Virus record (IMG/VR): IMGVR_UViG_3300018079_000001
Location: 1 to 64,000 of that record
Origin: a virus
DNA: 64,000 nt
Reading direction: 5' to 3' (one strand)
Part shown: positions 58,445-64,000 of the stretch, piece after piece
Position numbering within the stretch: position 1 is the stretch's first letter
Layout of the letters: every line of letters starts with the position of its first letter
Made by a program: the position numbers and the translations under genes
Notes under the pieces: generated by a model
Told to the model about the DNA's origin: nothing
Seen by the model: the letters and a program-made list of their open reading frames with translations, nothing else
Databases searched by the model: none

Positions 58445-59389
58445 ATGAGCACGATCCCAACAACGGCAACGGTCATGGAGCAGAGCGTCGCGTTTGTCCT
58501 GGCCTTCTCACGCCCCGGCGTCAAGCGGGTCGTGCGGAAGTCGCAGGTGTCCGAGAAGAGCGAGGGCACCGACAACGCGGTTGTCGTGGATGCCGACAAG
58601 AGCATGATCAACGTCGGCAAGGAAATCATTGACTCCCCGCAACTGCGGGCGATCATCTCGCGCGATGGCGCGGTCCGCCAGTGGGTGAAGGCGCGCAGTC
58701 TGCCGAGTCCGCTGTTCAAGTCGGGTACGACGATCGTGCCGACTGTGCTCGTCGAGGCGGTGTACGAGTACCTCGAAAAGTCGAAGGCTGATCGGGACGC
58801 CGACATCGCGACGTTCCTTGAAGCCTACCCTGGCCTGGTCGAGGAAGCGAAGACGAAACTAGGGCCGCTGTTCGACGCTCGTCAATACCCCGCCGCGACG
58901 GCACTCAAAGGCGCGTTCGAGATGCGGTGGAACATCATCGAATTCGGGACGCCCGGCAAGCTGAAGACTATCAGCAAGGCTCTGTACGATAAAGAGCGCG
59001 CCAAGGCCGAGGCCGAGTGGGCGGACGCCACGTCGCAGATTCGCAACGCGCTTCGCGTGGCGATGGCGGAACTGGTCGAGCACATGATCGAGAAGCTGTC
59101 GTCGGACAACGACGGCAAGGCGAAGACGTTCCGCGATAGCATGGTCAAGAACCTGACCGAGTTTTCCGATTTGTTCAACGCACGCAACCTGACGGGCGAC
59201 TCGGAGTTGGCAGCACTCGTCGAGAAGGCGCAGAAGGTCATGAGCGGCGTGGACGCGAAGTCACTGCGGACTGACGCCGACATCAAGCAGCGTGTGGCTG
59301 ATGGTTTCGCGGAGATCAAGGCGAACCTCGACACGATGGTGATTGACCGCCCGACGCGGGCGTTGACGATCGCTGACGAGGAAGTCTAA
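58445..59389 (+). CDS. DUF3150-like protein with DEEV tail
   Basis: 314 residues. SLPSPLFKSGTTIVPTVLVE and FEMRWNIIEF within a mostly helical protein match the DUF3150 type found beside phage AAA+/MoxR ATPases. It ends TIADEEV, with the last twelve coding bases identical to those ending the AAA+ gene. Likely a structural partner of the ATPase. Confidence 0.6.
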   Translation: MSTIPTTATVMEQSVAFVLAFSRPGVKRVVRKSQVSEKSEGTDNAVVVDADKSMINVGKEIIDSPQLRAIISRDGAVRQWVKARSLPSPLFKSGTTIVPTVLVEAVYEYLEKSKADRDADIATFLEAYPGLVEEAKTKLGPLFDARQYPAATALKGAFEMRWNIIEFGTPGKLKTISKALYDKERAKAEAEWADATSQIRNALRVAMAELVEHMIEKLSSDNDGKAKTFRDSMVKNLTEFSDLFNARNLTGDSELAALVEKAQKVMSGVDAKSLRTDADIKQRVADGFAEIKANLDTMVIDRPTRALTIADEEV

Positions 59390-59397
59390 CAGCGGGA

Positions 59398-59454
59398 CGG
59401 GCGGGGGTTCCTGGGCACCAGGTTCAGAGACGGGCACCGTCTCGCCCCCGCCCG
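59398..59454 (+). other. Three-way-junction RNA element
   Basis: Outer stem CGGGCGGGGG (59398-59407)/CCCCCGCCCG (59445-59454) encloses two hairpins, CCTGG-GCA-CCAGG (59410-59422) and GAGACGG-GCA-CCGTCTC (59427-59443). All pairs are Watson-Crick. No U-tract; 19 bases before the next start. Confidence 0.7.
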
Positions 59455-59472
59455 GTACTCATGGAGGGAACA

Positions 59473-59658
59473 ATGGCAGCGAAAGATCGGACGCGAGCAG
59501 GCGCGTACATGATCGCAACACCTTCGGTGCGAATTGCGCATCGACACTACACGCATCTGTGTCCTGCAACGGGGAGGCCGTTGACGTTGTCGTGGTTTGA
59601 TTCGCCGTGGTTTGAGATGATGCGGCGCATGGTGAAGGGTCTGAGACGATCTAACTGA
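59473..59658 (+). CDS. Small protein, paralogue A
   Basis: 61 residues from ATG 59473 (the ATG at 59461 contains the Shine-Dalgarno GGAGGGA). MAAKDRTRAGAYMI, then HYTH and PWFEMMRRMVKG recur in the next protein. Basic, probably helical. Not recognised. Confidence 0.55.
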   Translation: MAAKDRTRAGAYMIATPSVRIAHRHYTHLCPATGRPLTLSWFDSPWFEMMRRMVKGLRRSN

Positions 59659-59713
59659 GAACGAAAACGAGACGGGCAGCATGGCGTTGCCCGTTCACAA
59701 ATGGAGATGACCT

Positions 59714-59887
59714 ATGGCAGTGAGTGACAAGACAGTCCGGGGCGCGTACGAGATACCGGCCGCGCAGGTTGCGCTACAGCATTACGCGCCGTGGTTCGAG
59801 TTGCTGCGAGCGGGCGAGGCTTTGGTTCAAGGGGGTAAACATTTACTCCGGGCGTTGCGCGCCTGGCGAAAGAGGGAGGGTGTCTGA
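59714..59887 (+). CDS. Small protein, paralogue B
   Basis: 57 residues. MAVSDKTVRGAYEI, HYAPWFELLRAGEAL parallels the previous protein, so the pair arose by duplication. TGATG overlap with the DUF1257-like gene. Confidence 0.55.
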   Translation: MAVSDKTVRGAYEIPAAQVALQHYAPWFELLRAGEALVQGGKHLLRALRAWRKREGV

Positions 59888-60207
59888 TGCCGTGTGATAG
59901 CGTCGTCCTGAACACAGTCGAATTGGACAAGGTCGGTGACCACGATCTACTCGAAAAGGCTCTGGCTGGAGAATTCGGCACCGTGCGCCGCAACGGTACG
60001 ACGATGACGTTCACGTACCAGGGACGCACAGTCACGATCCGCAACGGCCGCGCCGAGTCGAGCCTGAGCGAGAGCACGCTGCAACAATTGGTCGGCCAGG
60101 TGAAGCAGGCGTACAGCCGCGAGGCCGTGCACATGGCGGCGAAGCGGTTCGGGTGGATGATCAAACCCGGCAGGGACAAGAACAACTTCACGGTTGTGAA
60201 GAACTAG
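59887..60207 (+). CDS. DUF1257 (Ycf35)-like protein
   Basis: 106 residues. LEKALAGEFGTV, then TFTYQGRTVTIRNGRAES, VGQVKQAYSREAVHMAAKRF and a final FTVVKN follow the Ycf35/DUF1257 layout (split beta sheet plus YxxxxvxxxAkkxG helix). With the Ycf46-like ATPase and DUF2997-like protein this makes a recognisable three-gene neighbourhood. Confidence 0.65.
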   Translation: MPCDSVVLNTVELDKVGDHDLLEKALAGEFGTVRRNGTTMTFTYQGRTVTIRNGRAESSLSESTLQQLVGQVKQAYSREAVHMAAKRFGWMIKPGRDKNNFTVVKN

Positions 60208-60208
60208 C

Positions 60209-60703
60209 ATGTGGCCGGGCGAGTTTCCTGACGATGCGGGTAGTGCCAGTGGTGACTGGACTGTCCGCCTGGTTGGCCGTGCGCTGATTGAAGCCACGGC
60301 GGCGAGCACGGGTAAACCGTTCATGGCGCGGATTGTAGGACGTGACAATACGTACACGTGGCAGCGTCAGTGGCTCAAGCCGAAGTGGGAGTTTCCCGCG
60401 CGCAACGCGAACCCCGCCGCGATCGTGCGGCTGGTCCTGCCTGTGTCTGCTGTCGGCAAGTTGCCGGCTGCTCTGGACATACGGTGGGGGCCAGCGACGG
60501 GCGGCACGGGTATCGACGTGAAGAACGGACAGGCGTTTCGCTACTGCGGGTATCGTAGTCTGTTTATCCTGGACGCGGCTGGCTTGCGGCAGGCGACTGA
60601 GCAGCACGTGACGTGGCTGCTCGACGAGGGCATCGTGGTTTCCGGACCACCACGTCGTGAGCCGGGCTCGCGCCCGGTGCTGAGGTTCGATGAAGAAGTT
60701 TGA
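60209..60703 (+). CDS. Unknown protein with DEEV tail
   Basis: 164 residues, alpha/beta (WTVRLVGRALIEATAAS, then WLLDEGIVVSGPP). Ends PVLRFDEEV after a probable disordered linker (RREPGSRP). Member of the tailed set; domain not recognised. Confidence 0.6.
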   Translation: MWPGEFPDDAGSASGDWTVRLVGRALIEATAASTGKPFMARIVGRDNTYTWQRQWLKPKWEFPARNANPAAIVRLVLPVSAVGKLPAALDIRWGPATGGTGIDVKNGQAFRYCGYRSLFILDAAGLRQATEQHVTWLLDEGIVVSGPPRREPGSRPVLRFDEEV

Positions 60704-60732
60704 CGGGCCAGCGGCCTGAGAAAGGGACGGCA

Positions 60733-61299
60733 ATGGCGACAACGGTAGAAAAACGACAATTCAAAAGCAGCCGCCCCGGATCGGCGGCACTGTATACCGC
60801 CGTCGTGTACGACGACGGCACCGCGTCCTGCGACTGCCCTGGCTGGCGGTTCCAGCGTTCAGGCCAGCCGCGAGGCTGCAAGCACACCGCCACCATGTTG
60901 ACCGGCACAACGGTCAAGGTGGTGACGAACGCCGAGATGGCGCGCATGGCGTTGCGTGGTGAGCAGTTCAACGTGATCAAGCGGTGGACGATTGCGCAGA
61001 GCGGCGCACAGATGGTGAGCCTGCGTATGGGGGAGAGCGCGTCTGCCGAGCAGACGGTGCGTCGGATCATGAAAGAGGATAACGCACCGCAGTCTTACCC
61101 GGCGCGACGGGATCGCTGGTCGCAGGCTGAGGGGAAGTGGGTGTCGGTGCCGAAGAAGATGACGCCCGAGATGCGCACGCCTGATCCACTGGCGGCGCGG
61201 GACTTCTTTCCGTCGAAACCGAAGCCGCAGACGACGCGGCGTGCAGAGCAGATCGAACAACCAACACGAGCACGCCTAGCGTTCGATGAAGAGGTATAG
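60733..61299 (+). CDS. SWIM zinc-finger protein with DEEV tail
   Basis: 188 residues. C33-D-C35 ... C49-K-H51 (CDCPGW, then GCKHT) is a SWIM finger (CxCx-n-CxH), a nucleic-acid/protein-binding fold. The rest is basic with a Pro/Lys-rich disordered stretch and the end RLAFDEEV. Confidence 0.7.
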   Translation: MATTVEKRQFKSSRPGSAALYTAVVYDDGTASCDCPGWRFQRSGQPRGCKHTATMLTGTTVKVVTNAEMARMALRGEQFNVIKRWTIAQSGAQMVSLRMGESASAEQTVRRIMKEDNAPQSYPARRDRWSQAEGKWVSVPKKMTPEMRTPDPLAARDFFPSKPKPQTTRRAEQIEQPTRARLAFDEEV

Positions 61300-61301
61300 T
61301 C

Positions 61302-61550
61302 ATGATAGTTCTGAAAGAGATGGACCCGTTCAAGCTGAAAGAGTACGTGCACGCTATTCAGCGGTGCGGTGATCACCCGTTGCCGGGTCTGACCGACAGT
61401 GACGTGCTCGACAAGGTTGTTGAAATTCTCGACTGCTACATCGAATCGGCCGAGACGTACGAAGACACGTCGTCGAAGATCATCTTCCTGCTCGACGATG
61501 GGCGGGTCGGTGTGTTCGAAGAGTGGTCCGACTCGTCGGGTCACGGCTGA
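61302..61550 (+). CDS. Small protein ending at an in-frame UGA; readthrough would add 44 residues and a DEEV tail
   Basis: 82 residues to TGA 61548-61550. The same frame stays open to TGA 61683-61685 and continues QCGASWGLYASKDAAC, then LVWDETATLIERL and IAFDEEV. The UGA falls in SSGHG-UGA-QCG, where a Cys would be expected (GHGCQCG type). No start codon other than CTG exists in the downstream part. Either readthrough or recoding, a nonsense mutation or a sequence error. Confidence 0.6.
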   Translation: MIVLKEMDPFKLKEYVHAIQRCGDHPLPGLTDSDVLDKVVEILDCYIESAETYEDTSSKIIFLLDDGRVGVFEEWSDSSGHG

Positions 61551-61685
61551 CAGTGCGGCGCATCGTGGGGGCTGTATGCTTCCAAAGACGCAGCATGCAC
61601 TGAGGGCAAGCTGGTATGGGATGAAACCGCGACGCTAATCGAGCGGCTGCAACGGGCGCCGATTGCGTTCGATGAAGAGGTATGA
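61551..61685 (+). pseudogene. Downstream in-frame segment (readthrough extension or remnant)
   Basis: 44 codons plus stop in frame with the 61302 gene, ending IAFDEEV with 19 bases identical to the end of the 60733 gene (GCGTTCGATGAAGAGGTAT). Codon use looks like coding sequence. See the 61302 entry. Confidence 0.55.
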
Positions 61686-61694
61686 TACAGCGGG

Positions 61695-61735
61695 AGCCGT
61701 GGGTGTACGGCTTGGCGGGAGCCTGGCTGTCAGGC
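61695..61735 (+). other. Two hairpins upstream of the tRNA genes
   Basis: AGCCGT-GGGTGT-ACGGCT (61695-61712) and GCCTG-GCTGT-CAGGC (61721-61735), followed by an AACCTTAACC element. May be processing or attenuation structures of the tRNA transcript. Confidence 0.5.
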
Positions 61736-61766
61736 AAACCTTAACCCTGCCCGCACCGCTGGTTTT

Positions 61767-61843
61767 CGGGGAATCGTCTAGCGGCCAAGGATGCCGGTCC
61801 TTCAAACCGGAAGACGCGGGTTCGAATCCCGCTTCCCCGACCA
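61767..61843 (+). tRNA. tRNA-Glu (UUC), with C at position 33
   Basis: Acceptor CGGGGAA/TTCCCCG, D-stem GTCT/GGAT, anticodon stem CCGGT/ACCGG, loop CCTTCAA, T-arm GCGGG-TTCGAAT-CCCGC, and CCA encoded (61841-61843). In the 7-base loop the anticodon is TTC (Glu). The universally conserved U33 is replaced by C, which is unusual and could lower activity. Confidence 0.85.
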
Positions 61844-61844
61844 C

Positions 61845-61934
61845 GTAAGCGATGGGCGAATTGGCTGAGCCCGCCTGTCTGTAAAACAGGCGCAGTGACC
61901 CTGCATGGAGGTTCGATTCCTCCCGCTTGCACCA
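61845..61934 (+). tRNA. tRNA-Tyr (GUA)
   Basis: Acceptor GTAAGCG/CGCTTGC, D-stem GGGC/GCCC, anticodon stem CCTGT/ACAGG with loop CTGTAAA (anticodon GTA), long variable arm GCAG-TGACC-CTGC typical of bacterial tRNA-Tyr, T-arm GGAGG-TTCGATT-CCTCC, CCA encoded. One base separates it from the tRNA-Glu gene. Confidence 0.93.
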
Positions 61935-62124
61935 TTCGGACGGGCGTCGTGTGAACGTCGGCTAGCAGGAGTACAGGCCGAGCAGCCGCGATGAAAAGAT
62001 CGTGAGGCAGTAGGGAGCAGCGTTGCCGATAACGACCCGTTAGACACTCGTTCGTCGGTCGGCGAGTGGTTGTACAACATAGTACGGCGTGCAAGGCCGA
62101 CTCCAAAAAAAGGGAGGATCAACA
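61935..62124 (+). other. 190-base non-coding stretch after the tRNAs
   Basis: No gene. Possible stems TCGGC/GCCGA (about 61963/61978) and CACTCG/CGAGTG (about 62045/62064). No complete third tRNA could be built. Ends with Shine-Dalgarno GGGAGGA. May be a further structured RNA or leader. Confidence 0.4.
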
Positions 62125-62403
62125 ATGGACATTGAACTGGACAAACCTGGCGACCCTCACTGGCTCTCAAAGCCAAAACCACCCGTGTGCTCGTGCGAGT
62201 TGGACCGCGCACCGACGTGGCGTGACGGCAAGCGGCTGGACCGTACACCGATCGCGAAGTTGTGCCCGATGCACGCGGCGGCACCGCGAGCGCTCAAGCT
62301 GCTCGCTGAGGTTCCAGCACTGGAGTCTGATTTGTCAGGGTGCGATGTTGCCTGGCAGAAGAAGGTGCGGGACCTGTGGCGCGACTTGGGGGTGACACAA
62401 TGA
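62125..62403 (+). CDS. Small protein sharing its N-terminal peptide with the 21659 virion protein
   Basis: 92 residues. Starts MDIELDKPGDPHWLSKPK, nearly identical to the start of the 21659 product, then CSCELDRAPTWRDGKRLDR and CPMHAAAPRALKLL. C22, C24 and C48 plus H50 may bind zinc. The shared leader is conserved at DNA level (32 identical bases), so it reflects recent duplication or recombination. Confidence 0.65.
   Translation: MDIELDKPGDPHWLSKPKPPVCSCELDRAPTWRDGKRLDRTPIAKLCPMHAAAPRALKLLAEVPALESDLSGCDVAWQKKVRDLWRDLGVTQ
62134..62165 (+). repeat. 32-bp exact repeat, copy B
   Basis: Identical to 21671-21702 and in the same reading frame. Confidence 0.9.
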
Positions 62404-62867
62404 AAATCCTCAAGGGGTCGATCACGACGCTGATGTCCGAGGGTTACATGACGTTGCAGGTGCCAACTATCGCGCTGTCGCTCGACGGCATCAAGGCAGA
62501 GATGGCTGAGGCACCGGACGATTGGTTCATGTTCGTGACGCGCGAGCGACTGGCCGTGGGCAGAGAGCAGGGCTTCCTGCATCTGTCGCCGAAGGGTTAC
62601 CGCGCCAATCTCGACGCCATCAAGGCGGCGTGGGAAGCCTGCCCACTGGATCGGCGCCGCTCTGGTCGCTACACGTCGGGCCGGGAGTGGGATGGTAACG
62701 CGAAGGGCTGGCAAGTCGTGTCGTGGGCTGCGTTCCAAGCCGAAGCTGAGATGTTCTTCGCCGTTATCCAGAAGGGCACCGAGGCCGAAGAGATCAAGAC
62801 GCGCGTGCGGACGCAAAAGCTGTATACGGCCGTCGCGACGATCCGCGATCAACGGAGAGGAAAATGA
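62400..62867 (+). CDS. Hypothetical protein
   Basis: 155 residues, ATGA-coupled upstream and downstream. Mixed alpha/beta (LKGSITTLMSEGYMTLQVP, then SWAAFQAEAEMFFAVIQ) with several Trp. Not recognised. Confidence 0.6.
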   Translation: MKILKGSITTLMSEGYMTLQVPTIALSLDGIKAEMAEAPDDWFMFVTRERLAVGREQGFLHLSPKGYRANLDAIKAAWEACPLDRRRSGRYTSGREWDGNAKGWQVVSWAAFQAEAEMFFAVIQKGTEAEEIKTRVRTQKLYTAVATIRDQRRGK

Positions 62868-63049
62868 CACGAACAATTCCGACGCACGTTCAGGTCAGTC
62901 AGTGTGACCACCGGACTCTTGGGGTGTGCTGCTCCGCGTGTCGTGCAGGCTACGTTCAGTACATGGACACAGCCTTGTGGGACCCGGAGCTAATCGAGCG
63001 GTACATCATCTGGCCCGCGCTCTATGACGAGCGCGGAGGGGAGGCTTAA
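62864..63049 (+). CDS. Small Cys-rich protein
   Basis: 61 residues. C14 and the GVCCSACRAG cluster suggest a metal site; the C-terminus is acidic and Tyr/Trp-rich. Not recognised. Confidence 0.5.
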   Translation: MTRTIPTHVQVSQCDHRTLGVCCSACRAGYVQYMDTALWDPELIERYIIWPALYDERGGEA

Positions 63050-63052
63050 TAC

Positions 63053-63127
63053 ATGGAACTAGGAAAGCGTCAAGCCTGGGAGATCGTGATTCTCATTCTG
63101 CTCGGTATCGTGTGGGCCTCGCTCTGA
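63053..63127 (+). CDS. 24-residue membrane peptide
   Basis: MELGKRQAWE then a single hydrophobic span IVILILLGIVWASL. Shine-Dalgarno GGAGGGGAGG upstream inside the preceding gene end. Small toxic or regulatory membrane peptides look like this, but the gene is too short to be sure. Confidence 0.4.
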   Translation: MELGKRQAWEIVILILLGIVWASL

Positions 63128-63187
63128 GGGAGGAAACCTTAACCGGGGCGGGATCGCCAACCCTCCGTTTTATCAGGAGAGAGAGCC

Positions 63188-63367
63188 ATGAACAACATAG
63201 ACCTGATTTTCGTGGATGATTTCGAGATTGTGGAACGGCGGGAGGTAATCGAGGCTCTGGACTTCAACGGTGATGACGACAGTGAGGGTGCTTTGCGTGA
63301 GGTAGCGGAGAGGATCAAAAATCCTGGTAGGGGGCTAGTCGGGGGTCGTGCGCGGGTGGTAAAATAA
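63188..63367 (+). CDS. Small acidic protein whose stop lies in promoter P6
   Basis: 59 residues after Shine-Dalgarno AGGAGAGAG. Acidic N-terminal half (DLIFVDDFEIVERREV), then basic. The TAA (63365-63367) is part of the TAAAATAA core of P6. Confidence 0.5.
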   Translation: MNNIDLIFVDDFEIVERREVIEALDFNGDDDSEGALREVAERIKNPGRGLVGGRARVVK

Positions 63368-63375
63368 AAGAGTAG
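63356..63375 (+). promoter_or_regulatory. Repeated extended -10 promoter element, copy P6
   Basis: GTGGTAAAATAAAAGAGTAG, with GGGGCTAGT 18 bases upstream of the GGTAAAAT core as in P5. It drives the possible sigma-like gene. The leader contains AACCTTTAAC and GGCGCAAGCC. Confidence 0.8.
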
Positions 63376-63433
63376 ACAATCAACCTTTAACAGGCCGCTA
63401 GGCGCAAGCCGTATAGGCCAGGGAGAATGAATA

Positions 63434-64000
63434 ATGGCTCAGCTATCCCCCGAGCAAGAAGTCCGTTTCGAGCAGTTTCTCATGTCTTACGAGTTGCAGA
63501 TGCGACTGCGCCGCATCGTCAAGGCGCGGACTTACCGTCACGGTCAGGGACCACGCCGCAATCGGCACGTCTACCTGGACCCCGATGATCTTCAGGCTGT
63601 TGCGCACGCCGCCGCGTACGAGATTTTCTCGAAGTATGATGGTCAGGTTCCCGAGGCTGAGTTGCTGCCGCTCACGGTCACCGCTGTAGTTCGTCGTCTA
63701 ACTAACGAGTCAATTCGGGCGCAACGTCACGGTGACGCGGATGGCATTGTGTATGCGTTCATCGACGCCTTGTACGGTGGTGCGGGTACCTATACCGGGG
63801 ATGAAATGTCGATCAGCGGGCGGGTGAACGCCGGACGCGATGACGAGCAGGACACGGAAACGCTAGCCGGTGACATTGCTCAAGCTGTTGGCGAGCCTGA
63901 CGCGTTGACTAGACTTGTCGTGCGAGAGCGCATTGACGCGGCTGTCGCCGCGATGACGCCGTCAGAGCAGACCTTCTTCAAGAAGGCGGTTAAGGCGGGC
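63434..64000 (+). CDS. Possible sigma-factor-like regulator (3' end outside window)
   Basis: 189 codons, still open at the window end. YLDPDDLQAVAHAAAYEI, then TAVVRRLTNESIRAQR, and near the end ALTRLVVRERIDAAVAAMTP with SEQTFFKKAV follow the region 2 ... region 4 spacing of small sigma factors (DxeDlxQ; LpxxxrxxF). The match is weak and the C-terminal helix-turn-helix is cut. Being behind P6 makes a regulatory role plausible. Confidence 0.45.
   Translation, partial: MAQLSPEQEVRFEQFLMSYELQMRLRRIVKARTYRHGQGPRRNRHVYLDPDDLQAVAHAAAYEIFSKYDGQVPEAELLPLTVTAVVRRLTNESIRAQRHGDADGIVYAFIDALYGGAGTYTGDEMSISGRVNAGRDDEQDTETLAGDIAQAVGEPDALTRLVVRERIDAAVAAMTPSEQTFFKKAVKAG

Noticed and set aside
61560-61640. 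Selenocysteine insertion element after the UGA at 61548
   Set aside because: Only a 4-bp ACAG/CTGT stem could be drawn and no GGU apical loop in the right place, and no tRNA-Sec is present. Recoding by selenocysteine is therefore not claimed, only readthrough or mutation.
61635-61844. Minus-strand frame beginning MVGEAGFEPASSG
   Set aside because: This is the classic false protein obtained by translating the antisense of a tRNA gene; the + strand tRNA-Glu explains it.
61663-61848. Plus-strand 61-residue frame through the tRNA leader
   Set aside because: It runs through both leader hairpins and the whole tRNA-Glu gene, so it is not a protein gene.
61935-62124. Third tRNA gene after tRNA-Tyr
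   Set aside because: No T-arm with a TTC loop and matching acceptor stem could be assembled; only isolated hairpins were found.

Overview
The window is a stretch of a GC-rich tailed-phage genome with every gene on the + strand, tightly packed (ATGA/GTGA overlaps almost everywhere). It contains a portal, a prohead protease, an HK97-type capsid, head-tail connectors, a tail tube, tail chaperones with a likely frameshift, a tape measure, a tail hub and fibres. No sheath or baseplate-wedge genes are visible, so the virion is most likely a long non-contractile (siphovirus) type. A paired inner/outer spanin set (30499-31202, the second with a lipobox) points to a Gram-negative host. Terminase, endolysin, DNA polymerase and integrase are not in the window.

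Layout. 1-2766: end of an Ig-like protein, then small genes including a (p)ppGpp-hydrolase-like HD protein. 2810-9832: portal, a metallophosphoesterase, a nucleoside deoxyribosyltransferase-like protein, GMP reductase and small genes. 9917-15045: surface or fibre-like structural proteins with internal repeats. 15042-24088: head morphogenesis protein followed by three very large multidomain proteins, probably virion-associated. These are a 2H phosphoesterase + HAD phosphatase + PI3/4-kinase-like fusion, an ADP-ribosyltransferase-like protein, and a polyvalent protein + GNAT + prohead protease fusion. 24088-29281: scaffold, capsid, connector. 29296-32490: small membrane proteins, spanins, head-tail completion. 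32632-49075: tail, ending with an L,D-transpeptidase-like protein.

49126-53881 is a replication block: SF2 helicase, a putative initiator whose gene carries an iteron-like repeat array, a DnaB-like helicase and a primase. 53934-54240 is a promoter followed by a long, highly structured non-coding stretch. 54244-63367 is an early-type region of small genes. It contains an AAA+ module (Ycf46-like ATPase with DUF2997-, DUF3150- and DUF1257-like partners), several of whose proteins end in the same tail, DEEV. Two tRNA genes follow. The window ends inside a possible sigma-like regulator.

Regulation visible in the sequence: six copies of an extended -10 promoter element (core GTGGTAAAATAAAAGAG) head the portal, fibre-like, protease, scaffold/capsid, tail tube and sigma-like units. 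One of them lies inside an open reading frame, where it can drive a free protease. Four copies of a hairpin/Shine-Dalgarno element (TTGATCCTACTAAGTAGG) sit directly before start codons, one of which appears to be CTG. Strong hairpins punctuate the capsid and tail operons.

Most interesting leads: the DEEV-tailed AAA+ module with segment-shuffled ATPase motifs; an in-frame UGA at an apparent Cys position whose readthrough would restore a DEEV tail; the nested promoter/protease; the kinase- and ADP-ribosyltransferase-containing giant proteins; the iteron array; and the structured RNA. All family assignments come from reading motifs by eye. No database search was run.
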